Part shown: in pieces, positions 7,903-16,358 of the stretch
How the letters are laid out: each line of letters starts with the position of its first letter
How positions within the stretch are numbered: the stretch's first letter is position 1
NCBI GenBank assembly: GCA_009845905.1
Contig: VXYS01000006.1
Location: 358,542 to 422,541, forward strand
Length of the DNA stretch: 64,000 nt
Direction: 5' to 3'
Origin: Gammaproteobacteria bacterium
GTDB lineage: Bacteria > Pseudomonadota > Gammaproteobacteria > Steroidobacterales > Foliamicaceae
Translations under genes and position numbers: made by a program
The notes under the pieces: generated by a model
Seen by the model: only the letters and a program-made list of their open reading frames with translations
Told to the model about the DNA's origin: nothing
The model's database searches: none

Positions 7903-9900
7903 CTAGGGCAGGGTGAGGGCGACGAGCCGGGCGGGGAGGCCGGCGCCGCCTATGGGGATGACGACGTACGGCTTGCCGTCCAGTTCATAAGCCATCAAGG
8001 CGCCGGTGGCATTGCCGGGCAGTGGAACTTCGCCGATCAGTTCGCCGGTGTCGAGGTCGAACGCCTTCAGTGAGGGCATGTAGGGACTGGCCTGGTAGCG
8101 AGCGGCGTTGTACTGCGGTGAAACGCCCACAACGGTGTTGACGCCCTCCTGCACCGCCAGCAGCATTTCGGAGGTCGCGGCGACATATGTGCGGCTTGGG
8201 ATGCCCATAGGCGGCATATCCCGGCCCTTGAACTGCGGAAGCTGCTCGTATCGCCGGCCCACGGGTGTCATCCAGGCGTGTTCTCCCGTCTGCATGTCGA
8301 TCGCGGTTATGCGACCGTAAGGGGGCTTGAAAATCGGCATGCCGTTGGACAGGACCGGGGCCGGCGTTGAAGTGGTGCCAAGCCAGAATTTCTGATCGCC
8401 GCCGAAGGGCATGACCTTCAGGACCATTGCCAGCGTGATGGACGGCACATAGAGGTATCCGCGAGTCGGATCATAAGCGCCGCCGGACCAGGAAGCGGCA
8501 ACGCCGGGCAGCGCCAGCCGGCCGCGGACGGACGGGGGCGAATACATTGGCCCGCTGTCGAGCGAACCAAAAATCTCCTTGGCTTCCGCAAGCAGTTCCG
8601 GCGTCAGATCGTTGAGGTTCGCTTCGGTTGCGTCCTGACGGTCGAACGGTGCAGGTTTGGACGGAATCGGTTGCGTAGCTGCGGCGCGCTCGCCGGGCAC
8701 GTCGGAGGGCGGAACCGGAGTGTCCCTGATGGGCCACACAGGTTCGCCGGTGATCCGATCGAACACAAACAGCATCGCCTGCTTGGTGGGCTGTGCCGCC
8801 AGCTTCCGGCCGTCCGGCGCGTCGAGCAGCACCGGGGCCGATGGCAGGTCGTAGTCCCACAGGCCGTGCCGCGTTATCTGGAAATGCCAGCGGCGCTCGC
8901 CGGTATTCATGTCCACGGCCACCAGCGTTTCACCGAACAGGTTGTCGCCGGGGCGGTTGCCGCCCCACGAGTCATTCATCGGCGAGCCGAACGGCAGGTA
9001 CGCAAGGCCCGCTTCCTCGTCGCAGCTCATGTAGGTCCAGACATTGGCTGCCCCATTGCGGTTATTGGAGCCGTCCTCCCAGGTATCGGCGCCGTATTCT
9101 CCATCCTTCGGAATGCTGTGGAAGTGCCACATCAATTCGCCGGTGCGGGCGTTGAAGGCGCGCACGTCGCCGGGCGGCGTATCCGGGCGAGGCGGGAACT
9201 CGAGGATGGAAGAGCCGACCGCGATGGCTTCGCCGCACACGAGGGGTGGGGAGGAGACGCCGTACAGGTCGTTCGACACTTCCTGGCCCAGACCCTCCAG
9301 CAGGTTGACCTGGCCGCCATCACCCCAGTCCTCGATCGGCCGACCGTCTTCGGCATTCAGCGCGATCAGGCGGCTGTCGCCGGTTGCGAGGAAGATCCGC
9401 CGCTCGCTGACATTCGACCAGAGCGCCAGGCCGCGATTGATGAAGCCGAAATTCGGCGGCGTGCCGGCCCGGTAGCTGCCGGGATCGTGAACCCAGAGCA
9501 GCTTGCCGGTGGCGGCGTCCAGCGCGTAGGCCTGACTGAAGGAGGTGCTGTTGTAGAGCACGCCGGCGGCCATGATGGGCGTGGATTCGTGCTTGCCGGC
9601 CCAGAGTTCGTCGCTGCCCGCGCCGGGGATGCGAACATCGGGCGAGGTGAAGAGCCAGGCGGAGATCAGAGAGGAGAAGTTATCGCGGGTGAGTGCGGGC
9701 AGGGGGGCGTAGCGTTGCGTGCCCTGGTCGCCGGCGTAGTGGCGCCAGTCGGTGGAATGTTCGGGTTTTGTGGCGGGGACTTCCTGAGCGGGGGCGAGGA
9801 CCGCGGCAAGGAGTAGGGCAGGAATGGCCAGGGAAGCCGATGGGTGTCGGTTATTCAGAGCAGCAGATTGAGGGCGGGACGCCCTCGCTCCCAGGGTCAT
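7903..9900 (-). CDS. PQQ-dependent dehydrogenase, membrane/quinoprotein glucose dehydrogenase-like
   Basis: The 665-residue protein has a signal-like N-terminus (LAIPALLLAAVLAPAQE) and an eight-bladed quinoprotein propeller with tryptophan-docking-type motifs: YALDAATGKLLWVHD, RLIALNAEDGRPIEDWG, VRAFNARTGELMWHF, VAVDMNTGERRWHFQ and GLWDYDLPSAPVLLDAPDG, the last typical of the glucose-dehydrogenase branch. It would oxidise a sugar or alcohol in the periplasm and pass electrons to the respiratory chain; no membrane domain or heme motif is present. Its ATG overlaps the stop of the upstream aldehyde dehydrogenase (ATGA, 9897-9900), so the two are probably co-translated. The first ten or so codons lie in a repeat shared with other intergenic sites, which makes the N-terminus unusual. 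Confidence 0.88.
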   Translation of the reverse strand: MTLGARASRPQSAALNNRHPSASLAIPALLLAAVLAPAQEVPATKPEHSTDWRHYAGDQGTQRYAPLPALTRDNFSSLISAWLFTSPDVRIPGAGSDELWAGKHESTPIMAAGVLYNSTSFSQAYALDAATGKLLWVHDPGSYRAGTPPNFGFINRGLALWSNVSERRIFLATGDSRLIALNAEDGRPIEDWGDGGQVNLLEGLGQEVSNDLYGVSSPPLVCGEAIAVGSSILEFPPRPDTPPGDVRAFNARTGELMWHFHSIPKDGEYGADTWEDGSNNRNGAANVWTYMSCDEEAGLAYLPFGSPMNDSWGGNRPGDNLFGETLVAVDMNTGERRWHFQITRHGLWDYDLPSAPVLLDAPDGRKLAAQPTKQAMLFVFDRITGEPVWPIRDTPVPPSDVPGERAAATQPIPSKPAPFDRQDATEANLNDLTPELLAEAKEIFGSLDSGPMYSPPSVRGRLALPGVAASWSGGAYDPTRGYLYVPSITLAMVLKVMPFGGDQKFWLGTTSTPAPVLSNGMPIFKPPYGRITAIDMQTGEHAWMTPVGRRYEQLPQFKGRDMPPMGIPSRTYVAATSEMLLAVQEGVNTVVGVSPQYNAARYQASPYMPSLKAFDLDTGELIGEVPLPGNATGALMAYELDGKPYVVIPIGGAGLPARLVALTLP
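9872..9898. repeat. Short GGGACGCCCTC...CCCAGGG repeat, copy inside the 5' end of the PQQ dehydrogenase gene
   Basis: The plus strand contains GGGCGGGACGCCCTCGCTCC followed by CAGGG. Nearly the same words occur at 16330-16358 and a related version near 49021-49050. The repeat encodes the residues after the start Met of the dehydrogenase (LGARASRP). Confidence 0.55.
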
Positions 9901-11366
9901 CGGTCAAGGCCGCCCACGCAGAGGTACTTGATGTCCATGTAGTCGTCCATGCCGTAGCGTGAGCCTTCGCGGCCCCAGCCGCTGGCCTTGACGCCGCCGA
10001 AGGGCGCCATTTCGCTGGAAATGATGCCTTCGTTCATGCCCACCATCCCGTATTCGAGCGCCTCGGCTACCCGCCAGACGCGCCCGATGTCGCGGCTGTA
10101 TACGTAGGCGCACAAGCCGGCATCGGTGTCGTTGGCCAGCGCGATGGCTTCGGCTTCGTCCTTGAAGCGGGTCAATGCCGCGACCGGGCCGAAGATCTCG
10201 TTGCGGAACACCGGCATTTCCGGCGTCACGTCACGAAGGACCGTGTGCGGATAGAAGCACTCGCCGAGATCGGCGCGGTTGCCGCCCATCACGCAGTCCG
10301 CGCCCGCCTCGATGGACGCATCGACCAATCCGGTGACTTTCTCGATCGCCGCAGTGTTGATCAGCGGCCCCTGCGTCACGCCTTCGTCCGCCCCGTTGCC
10401 CAGCACCAGCTCGCCGGTGGCGGCCACCAGGCGCTCGCTGAACTCGTCGTAGATGCTGTCCTGGACCAGGAAGCGGTTGGCGCATACGCAGGTCTGGCCG
10501 CTGTTGCGGTATTTCGATAGCAGGGCGCCGGCAATGGCGTCGTCCAGATCGGCGTCGTCGAACACGATGAAGGGCGCGTTGCCGCCCAGTTCCATGGTCG
10601 TGCGCTTGAGCGTGGGAGCACATTGTTCCTCCAGCAGCTTGCCCACCTCGGTGCTGCCGGTGAAGCTGAGCTTGCGCACCAGCGGGTTGCCGGTCAGTTC
10701 CGCTCCGATTTCCACTGGGTCGCCCACCACCACGTTGAAGCAACCCGCCGGAAAGCCCGCGCGCTCGGCCAGTTCAGCCATCGCCAGTGCCGACAGCGGC
10801 GTGTCTTCGGCCGGCTTGACCACGACGGTGCAGCCGGCGGCCAGCGCCGGCGCGACCTTGCGCGCGATCATCGCGTTGGGAAAGTTCCAGGGCGTGATGG
10901 CCGCGACCACGCCTACCGGCTGGCGTATGCAGACGGCGCGTGTATGCGGCGTTGCACCTGAGAACACGTCGCCGTCGGCGCGCTTGGCCTGTTCGGCGAA
11001 CCACTCGATGAACGAGGCGCCGTACTGGATTTCGCCGCGGGACTCGAACAGCGCCTTGCCCTGCTCGGCGGTCATCAACACCGCGAGGTCCTCGGCCGCC
11101 TCGATCGTCAGTTCGTACCAGCGCCGCAGAATGCTTGCGCGTTCCTTGACCGTGGTTCGGCGCCATTCCCCGAAGGCGCGGTAGGCGGCCTCAATGGCGC
11201 GCCTCGTGTCGGACGCATTGGCCGTTCGGACATTCGCGATCGTCGCGCCGGTCGCGGGATTGCTTACGGTCAAGACCTCACGTGCTTCGCCGGACTCCCA
11301 GGCGCCGTCCACGTAGGACGTGGTTCTGAGCAGGAGCTGATCCTGGAGTGCGGGAACCTGTTGCAT
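9897..11366 (-). CDS. gabD: NAD(P)-dependent succinate-semialdehyde dehydrogenase-type aldehyde dehydrogenase
   Basis: The protein (489 residues from ATG 11366) carries all aldehyde dehydrogenase landmarks: the cofactor segment ITPWNFPNAMIARKVAPALAAGC with VVVKPAEDTPLSALA, FTGSTEVGK, the general-base Glu in MELGGNAPFIVFDDADLD, and the catalytic Cys in SGQTCVCANRF. The extra Cys two residues after the nucleophile (CVC) and MELGGNAPFIVFDDAD are typical of GabD-type enzymes, which convert succinate semialdehyde to succinate. Related enzymes take glutarate semialdehyde or other short aldehydes, so specificity is probable only. A start at 11408 is open but would cover the divergent promoter region and the palindrome. 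It is co-translated with the PQQ dehydrogenase. Confidence 0.85.
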   Translation of the reverse strand: MQQVPALQDQLLLRTTSYVDGAWESGEAREVLTVSNPATGATIANVRTANASDTRRAIEAAYRAFGEWRRTTVKERASILRRWYELTIEAAEDLAVLMTAEQGKALFESRGEIQYGASFIEWFAEQAKRADGDVFSGATPHTRAVCIRQPVGVVAAITPWNFPNAMIARKVAPALAAGCTVVVKPAEDTPLSALAMAELAERAGFPAGCFNVVVGDPVEIGAELTGNPLVRKLSFTGSTEVGKLLEEQCAPTLKRTTMELGGNAPFIVFDDADLDDAIAGALLSKYRNSGQTCVCANRFLVQDSIYDEFSERLVAATGELVLGNGADEGVTQGPLINTAAIEKVTGLVDASIEAGADCVMGGNRADLGECFYPHTVLRDVTPEMPVFRNEIFGPVAALTRFKDEAEAIALANDTDAGLCAYVYSRDIGRVWRVAEALEYGMVGMNEGIISSEMAPFGGVKASGWGREGSRYGMDDYMDIKYLCVGGLDR

Positions 11367-11372
11367 GAGCGA

Positions 11373-11390
11373 CCGTATTCTAAAATACGG
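11373..11390. promoter_or_regulatory. Palindrome between divergent genes, possible operator
   Basis: CCGTATTCTAAAATACGG is a perfect 7-bp inverted repeat (CCGTATT/AATACGG) around a 4-base centre. It fills most of the 31 bases between the divergent ATGs of the aldehyde dehydrogenase (11366) and the sulfite dehydrogenase (11398), so a protein bound there would affect both. No regulator gene lies beside it. Confidence 0.4.
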
Positions 11391-11397
11391 GGCCACG

Positions 11398-12609
11398 ATG
11401 GACTTCACGAAGCGCCGCCAGTTTCTGAAAGGGGCCGGGATGGCCGCCGCCGGCGCGATGGCGGGCAGCGCCCTCCCGCTTGACCGCTGGTCGCGTTACG
11501 GCTTCATTTCCACGGCCTCCGCCCAAGGACTGCCATTGGAGGGCAAGGAAGGTCTGACGGTGCTGGGCGACCGCCCCCTGACTGCCGAGACTCCTGCACA
11601 CCTGCTTGATGATGAGGTCACGCCGGTGGCGCGGCATTTCATCCGCAACAACGGCATCGTGCCGACGGACATGGACCCCGATGCCTGGACGCTCAGGATC
11701 GACGGTCTGGTGGAGCGTCCGATGACGCTCGGCATTGAAGAGTTGCGCCAACGGTTCGAGGTCGTGAGCTACCGGCTGGTCATCGAATGCGGCGGCAACG
11801 GCCGGGCGGGATTCGAACCGCCCGCGAGGGGCAACCAGTGGACCCATGGCGCGGTGGGGTGCTCCGAATGGACCGGTGTGCGCCTGGCCGATGTCCTGAA
11901 GGCCGCGGGCTTGAAGGAAACGGCAATCTACACGGCCCACGAGGGCGCCGACCTGCACCTGTCCGGAACGCCGGGCAAACTGCCGATTTCGCGCGGCGTG
12001 CCGCTGAAAAAGGCCATGGATCCCTACAACCTGATCGCGTTCGAAATGAACGGCGGCCCGCTGCATCCGATGAACGGGGCGCCGCTACGCCTCGTGATTC
12101 CAGGCTGGCCGGGCTCCTGTTCGCAGAAGTGGCTGACGCGGATCTGGCTGCGCGACGTGGTGCACGACGGGCCCAAGATGACAGGCTCCTCCTACCGTGT
12201 TCCGCCCTATCCGGTCGCGCCGGGCGAGTTTGTTCCGGAAGAGGACATGCGGATCATCCACGCGATGCCGGTCAAGTCGCTGATCACGAGACCGCAGAGC
12301 GGCCTGTCAATCGATACGCGCGAGCTTGAGGTGGCGGGCCACGCCTGGGCCGGCGACACCGAGGTGGCCCGGGTGGACGTGTCCACCGACTACGGCGCCA
12401 CCTGGCAGGCGGCCGAACTGGCGCCGCCGCACAATCCGCACGCCTGGCAGCGGTTTTCCGTAAACGTTCGATTTTCGGAGCCGGGTTATTACCAGGTCTG
12501 GGCGCGCGCCACCGACGGCAACGGCGTGAGCCAGCCGTTCACGCCGCCCTGGAACCCCAAGGGCTATCTGAACAACTCATTGCACCAGGTTTCGGTGCGC
12601 GTCGCCTGA
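11398..12609 (+). CDS. Tat-exported molybdopterin sulfite dehydrogenase, SoxC/SorA-type
   Basis: The 403-residue protein begins with a twin-arginine signal (TKRRQFLKGAGMAAAGA, RR at 6-7) and a cleavage-like ASAQ near residue 43, so it is exported folded with its molybdenum cofactor. The sulfite-oxidase molybdopterin domain includes the Mo-ligand Cys in IECGGNGRAGFEP (C131), GPLHPMNGAPLRLVIPGWPG and the C-terminal dimerisation domain (VDVSTDYGATWQAAEL). It would oxidise sulfite (or thiosulfate-derived sulfur in a Sox complex) to sulfate and reduce cytochrome c. A small c-type cytochrome starts five bases downstream, as in SorAB and SoxCD. No soxXYZAB genes are in the window, so a stand-alone sulfite dehydrogenase is the simpler reading. 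The start at 11398 is set by the Tat signal. Confidence 0.88.
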   Translation: MDFTKRRQFLKGAGMAAAGAMAGSALPLDRWSRYGFISTASAQGLPLEGKEGLTVLGDRPLTAETPAHLLDDEVTPVARHFIRNNGIVPTDMDPDAWTLRIDGLVERPMTLGIEELRQRFEVVSYRLVIECGGNGRAGFEPPARGNQWTHGAVGCSEWTGVRLADVLKAAGLKETAIYTAHEGADLHLSGTPGKLPISRGVPLKKAMDPYNLIAFEMNGGPLHPMNGAPLRLVIPGWPGSCSQKWLTRIWLRDVVHDGPKMTGSSYRVPPYPVAPGEFVPEEDMRIIHAMPVKSLITRPQSGLSIDTRELEVAGHAWAGDTEVARVDVSTDYGATWQAAELAPPHNPHAWQRFSVNVRFSEPGYYQVWARATDGNGVSQPFTPPWNPKGYLNNSLHQVSVRVA

Positions 12610-12614
12610 CTGCA

Positions 12615-12977
12615 ATGGCGGCGCGTAGTCCGGCGCGGGCCGCGCTCCCGATTGCCGTCATTGCCGCGCACCTGGGGATGATGGCCTGGGCGGACGGCGA
12701 CTCGGAGACCGACCCGGAAAGCGAACAGGAACAGGCCCTGTTCCGCGGCATGCCGGATGATGACGGCCGGCTGCAGGTATTCGGCTTTTGCGGGTCCTGT
12801 CATACCATCGACCTGGTGCTGCAGCAGGGCCTGTCGCGCCCCGTGTGGGAACAGGTGCTGGTGGAAATGGTTCGGGACCACGAAATGGTCCCGCTGCAAC
12901 CGGACGTCCGCGTGAAGGTGCTCGATTACCTCGAGGAGTACTACGGACCGGACCGCAAGGCCCAGGGCGGGGGTTAG
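12615..12977 (+). CDS. Small c-type cytochrome, probable electron acceptor of the sulfite dehydrogenase
   Basis: The 120-residue protein has an N-terminal hydrophobic export sequence (ALPIAVIAAHLGMMAWA), then a single heme c site C59-GSC-H63 and a short all-helical remainder (VWEQVLVEMVRDHEMVPLQPDVRVKVLDYLEEYYG) in which a Met may be the sixth heme ligand. It starts five bases after the molybdoenzyme gene, so the two form a SorAB- or SoxCD-like pair: the cytochrome would take electrons from the Mo centre in the periplasm. Its last four bases overlap the convergent acyl-CoA synthetase gene. Confidence 0.8.
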   Translation: MAARSPARAALPIAVIAAHLGMMAWADGDSETDPESEQEQALFRGMPDDDGRLQVFGFCGSCHTIDLVLQQGLSRPVWEQVLVEMVRDHEMVPLQPDVRVKVLDYLEEYYGPDRKAQGGG

Positions 12978-14464
12978 AGGAGGTCGCGCAGGGCGGTCTT
13001 GACGACCTTGCCCATTGCGTTTCGAGGCAGGTCCCGCATGACCTTCAGGCGCCTGGGCACCTTGTATCCGGATATCCTCCCGGCGCACCATTCCTTCAGG
13101 CCGGCAAGATCAAGGCTTGCTCCATCCTTCAGCGTTACGGCGGCGGCCACGATCTCGCCCCAGGTAGCGTCGGGCAGGCCGATCACTGCGGCCTCCCCAA
13201 TCGCCTCGTGGTCCAGCAGAACGCCTTCGATCTCCAGCGCCGACAGCTTGTAGCCTCCGGACTTGATGATGTCGATCGACGAGCGCCCCAGGATCCGATA
13301 GTAGCCGTCTTCGACGACGGCGACATCGCCGGTTCGGAACCAGCCGTCGTGAAAGCTGGCCCTATTGGCCCGTTCGTCGTCCCAGTAGCCCTGAAAGACG
13401 CCGTCGCTCCGGATGCGGATTTCTCCAGGCGTGGCGTCGTTCCGAACGGGCCGATGGTTATCGTCGAAAAGCTGCGCCGTGACCCCCGGGAGCACTTGGC
13501 CCACGAATCCGGCGCGCCGCTCGCCGTCGTAGGGATTGGAAATGGTCATACCGGTTTCCGTGGCGCCGTAACGTTCCAAAAGCGCCTGGCCGGTCAGCTG
13601 TTTCCATCGTTCAAAAACCCCGACCGGGCAAGCGGCCGAACCGGACACATTCAGCCGCATCCGGCCGAATCCGCGGCACACAGCCTTGCGCTGCAGCGTG
13701 GCAAGCGATTCGATGTGTTCGATCAGTTTCACATAAACCGTTGGCACCGCCATGAACACGGAAAAGGCCCCGCTGCCGGCCTGTTCACACAACCGGGCCA
13801 CATCCAGCTTTGGGGAGGCATGCACGGTGGCGCCGCACCACAGTGCGCAACTCAAGACGTTGATGATGCCGTGCAGGTGATGCAGCGGCAGAAAAAGCGG
13901 AATGCTGTCTTCGCGCGTCCATCGCCAGGCATTTATCAGCGTGGTGACCTGCGTGTGAATCGCCTTGTGTGTAATCACCGCGCCTTTTGGCTTGCTGGTA
14001 GTGCCGCTGGTGAAAACGATCATCGCGGGCCTTGACCGTTCAACAGCCGGGAGCGGCTGCTGTTGCCGGCCTGGGCCCAACAAGTCATTCACTTCCAGCA
14101 CTTCGATACCGAGCCGCCTGCATAGGGGGTCGGTGACAATCAGCTGCTGCCGACTCGCAATGACGCGCGTTACGCCTGCCTTTCTGAAGTGATACTCAAT
14201 CTCCGGCGCCGTCGCGCCGACGTTTAGCGGCACTGCAATCCCCCCGGCTCTCCAGATACCGTGCAGCGCCGTGACATAGTTCCGGCCCGCCGGCATCAGA
14301 ACTGCAACCCGCTCCCGATCAAGATCGTCCTTCTCACCCAGCAGGCCCCGCGCCAGCGCCTCAATACGCGAGTCGAGCGCCGCGTAGGAATACCGCGCAA
14401 CTCCCTCGACCAGGGCGATCCCCATATTCCTCTTGTGCAGTGCAGGGAAAGCGGAGCTACTCAT
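12974..14464 (-). CDS. Acyl-CoA synthetase (AMP-forming), malonyl-CoA synthetase-like
   Basis: The 496-residue adenylate-forming enzyme shows the P-loop-like motif VFTSGTTSKPKG, the A5 motif ERYGATETGM, the A7 hinge region GWFRTGDVA and A8 with GRSSIDIIKSGGYKLSALEIE, and the catalytic C-terminal Lys in RNAMGKVVK. The IDIIKSGGYKLSALEIE wording and YGATETGMTISNPYDGERRAGFVG are close to MatB/ACSF3 malonyl-CoA synthetases, but short-chain fatty-acid or methylmalonate substrates are possible. It is a single gene, convergent with the cytochrome gene and divergent from the small coiled-coil protein at 14568. Confidence 0.82.
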   Translation of the reverse strand: MSSSAFPALHKRNMGIALVEGVARYSYAALDSRIEALARGLLGEKDDLDRERVAVLMPAGRNYVTALHGIWRAGGIAVPLNVGATAPEIEYHFRKAGVTRVIASRQQLIVTDPLCRRLGIEVLEVNDLLGPGRQQQPLPAVERSRPAMIVFTSGTTSKPKGAVITHKAIHTQVTTLINAWRWTREDSIPLFLPLHHLHGIINVLSCALWCGATVHASPKLDVARLCEQAGSGAFSVFMAVPTVYVKLIEHIESLATLQRKAVCRGFGRMRLNVSGSAACPVGVFERWKQLTGQALLERYGATETGMTISNPYDGERRAGFVGQVLPGVTAQLFDDNHRPVRNDATPGEIRIRSDGVFQGYWDDERANRASFHDGWFRTGDVAVVEDGYYRILGRSSIDIIKSGGYKLSALEIEGVLLDHEAIGEAAVIGLPDATWGEIVAAAVTLKDGASLDLAGLKEWCAGRISGYKVPRRLKVMRDLPRNAMGKVVKTALRDLL

Positions 14465-14567
14465 TTATCTTTCCTGGAATGCCCGATTTGGAGGGAATCT
14501 CGCAATACGCCCCGATACGCGGGAATATTTTTCTGTGCGAAAGTTTCCATTTCGCTATTATTCCCCC

Positions 14568-14825
14568 ATGGCCACCGCCGCCTTCGACACCCTGCAGGCC
14601 GCCCGCGACATTGAAGCTTCCGGCCTGGATCGCGTCCAGGCCGAAGCGATCGCCCAGGCGATTCGCCGCCGCGGCGAAGACTTGGCGACAAGAGCGGATC
14701 TGGCCGCGCTCGAAGCGCGGCTCGCGGGGAAGTTCATGACAGAGATCGTGAAGGCCAAGAATTCGGTGCTGCTGGCCATTCTCGCTGCTGTCGGGATTCT
14801 CGCAGGCATCGGACTGATTGCCTAG
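14568..14825 (+). CDS. Small coiled-coil membrane protein, DUF1640/CCDC90-like
   Basis: The 85-residue protein begins MATAAFDTLQAARDIEASG, with the FDTLxxxRxLExAG-type opening of the DUF1640 family, followed by a predicted coiled coil (QAEAIAQAIRRRGEDLATRADLAALEARL) and one C-terminal membrane span (SVLLAILAAVGILAGIGLIA). Bacterial members are small membrane-anchored coiled coils of unknown function, often encoded near toxin-antitoxin or mobile loci; no partner is seen here. The ATG at 14568 is chosen by the family start. It is monocistronic. Confidence 0.72.
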   Translation: MATAAFDTLQAARDIEASGLDRVQAEAIAQAIRRRGEDLATRADLAALEARLAGKFMTEIVKAKNSVLLAILAAVGILAGIGLIA

Positions 14826-14893
14826 CAATCCCGATCCTCCCCCCGGCTGGCCTACAATGTGCGCCTGATGCTGTCCACATTAGGGGAAATGAT

Positions 14894-15418
14894 ATGAAGC
14901 GGATGTTGTCGTTGGCTGTGGCTCTGGCGCTGTCGGCGGGCGGGTTTGCCTTGGGCGGGGCCCATGCCGACGAGCACCTCACGGGCGTTGCCAAGGAGCG
15001 CCATGATCTGATGGAGGGACTGGCCGGTGCGATCGGGCCGATGGCCGACATGGTCCGCGGCGTCCAGCCGTACGACGCCGACAGGATGCGCGAGCTGGCT
15101 GCAACGATCGCCAATTCGGGAGGCGATACGCTGACTTCCCTGTTCCCCGAGGGCAGCTACGATCCCGCCGGCGAAGCCCTGCCGGCGATCTGGAAGGACT
15201 GGGACCGATTCGTGACGCTGGCCGGCAACCTCGTCGACGCGGCCAACGCGATGGCGGCGGCCGCCGACAATCCTCCGGGGCCTCCGAGCGCCGGGCCGCC
15301 CGATCCCGCGGCCGGGGGTGGCGAACCCCAGGCCATGGATGCCGGCATGGCCCTGGTCCAGCTCGGCATGAGTTGCGGCGCCTGCCACGACGACTTCCGC
15401 AAGGAGGACGATAGCTGA
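14894..15418 (+). CDS. Cytochrome c-prime-like (class II) c-type cytochrome
   Basis: The 174-residue protein has a clear signal peptide (MKRMLSLAVALALSAGGFALGGAHA) and, as in class II cytochromes c, a single heme site near the C-terminus, C161-GAC-H165, followed by DDFRKEDDS. The four-helix-bundle pattern is interrupted by a Pro/Gly-rich insert at about residues 126-146. The ribosome binding site AGGGGA lies just before ATG 14894. Its last codons contain AAGGAGG (15401-15407), which is positioned as the ribosome binding site of the next cytochrome, so the two are coupled. Likely role: periplasmic electron carrier or NO/O2 binding. Confidence 0.85.
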   Translation: MKRMLSLAVALALSAGGFALGGAHADEHLTGVAKERHDLMEGLAGAIGPMADMVRGVQPYDADRMRELAATIANSGGDTLTSLFPEGSYDPAGEALPAIWKDWDRFVTLAGNLVDAANAMAAAADNPPGPPSAGPPDPAAGGGEPQAMDAGMALVQLGMSCGACHDDFRKEDDS

Positions 15419-16326
15419 GCGCGTGTCCGCGCTTTCTCCCGGCTAGGCGCCTGGCCCTGGGCGCCCTGGCCGTTCTCGCCGGCGGCATCGTTGCCGCGCA
15501 GGAGTCGGGTGAAGCGGTTTCCCGTGACTATTCGGGGCTGAGCGGCGACGCGAATCGCGGTTTCTACGTCGCACGGGTGGCCGGCTGCGTCACCTGTCAC
15601 CGGGCCACCGACGAAAGCGGGTCGCTGTTTTCCGGAGGCCTGCAGATCGAGTCCAGGGCGGGCACCTACGTCGTTCCCAACATCACGCCGCACCCCGAGG
15701 ACGGCATCGGCAGCTGGACTTTCGAGGATTTCGCGCGCTCGCTGACCGAAGGCCTGGATCCCGAAGGCAGGCATTATTTTCCGGTCTATCCCTACCCGTT
15801 CTACACGCACATGACGAGCCAGGACATCATGGACCTCTGGGAAGCGGTGAAGTCCGTTCCGCCTGTGGCGGGCCGCGCTCCCGGACACAGGCTCAGGCTG
15901 TTCTATCGAATGCGCGGCGCGGTCGGCGCCTGGAAGAACCGGTTTTTCGAGCGCGGTGAACTGGTCCCGGTTGAAGGCAAGTCGGAACAGTGGAGCCGCG
16001 GCCGTTACCTGGCCGCGGGCCCGGCGCACTGCGGCGCCTGCCACACGCCGCGCGGGGCCATGGGTGGGCGCGACCTGTCCCGCCGTTACCAGGGGGGCGT
16101 GGAGAAGGTCGGCTCAAACGGGCCGGACATCACGACCGCCACGCTCGAGGCGAACGGCTGGAACGAAGGCGACCTGGCATGGTCGCTGCGCAGTGGGATC
16201 ATGCCGGACGGCGATGCCTTCGGCAGCTCCATGTCGGAACTGGTGCAACACGGAACGCGCTATATGAGCAACGCCGATCTCGCGGCGATCGCAAACTACT
16301 TCTTCGACCAGCCGCCGCCCGAGTAA
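15415..16326 (+). CDS. Di-heme c-type cytochrome with an apparent CTG start codon
   Basis: The protein has two heme c sites, C58-VTC-H62 and C206-GAC-H210, and family features of di-heme electron-transfer subunits of membrane dehydrogenases (VVPNITPHPEDGIGSWTFEDF, PRGAMGG, ADLAAIANYFFDQPP). The frame opens at 15415 after an in-frame TAG. It encodes a convincing signal peptide (RFLPARRLALGALAVLAGGIVAAQ), yet contains no ATG, GTG or TTG before the mature region. The only plausible start is CTG at 15415, which overlaps the upstream stop (CTGA) and has a perfect AAGGAGG seven bases upstream. Starting at GTG 15577 would delete the signal peptide, incompatible with heme attachment. Length from CTG is 303 residues. 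Confidence 0.85.
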   Translation: MSACPRFLPARRLALGALAVLAGGIVAAQESGEAVSRDYSGLSGDANRGFYVARVAGCVTCHRATDESGSLFSGGLQIESRAGTYVVPNITPHPEDGIGSWTFEDFARSLTEGLDPEGRHYFPVYPYPFYTHMTSQDIMDLWEAVKSVPPVAGRAPGHRLRLFYRMRGAVGAWKNRFFERGELVPVEGKSEQWSRGRYLAAGPAHCGACHTPRGAMGGRDLSRRYQGGVEKVGSNGPDITTATLEANGWNEGDLAWSLRSGIMPDGDAFGSSMSELVQHGTRYMSNADLAAIANYFFDQPPPE

Positions 16327-16329
16327 TTT

Positions 16330-16358
16330 CCCTGGGTGGGACGCCCTCTCTCCCAGGG
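16330..16358. repeat. Hairpin repeat CCCTGGG...CCCAGGG between convergent genes
   Basis: Seven-base inverted repeats (16330-16336 and 16352-16358) enclose GTGGGACGCCCTCTCT-like sequence. It shares its centre with 9872-9898 and lies between the stops of two convergent genes (16326 and 16359), so it may double as a bidirectional terminator, although it has no T-run. Confidence 0.55.
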
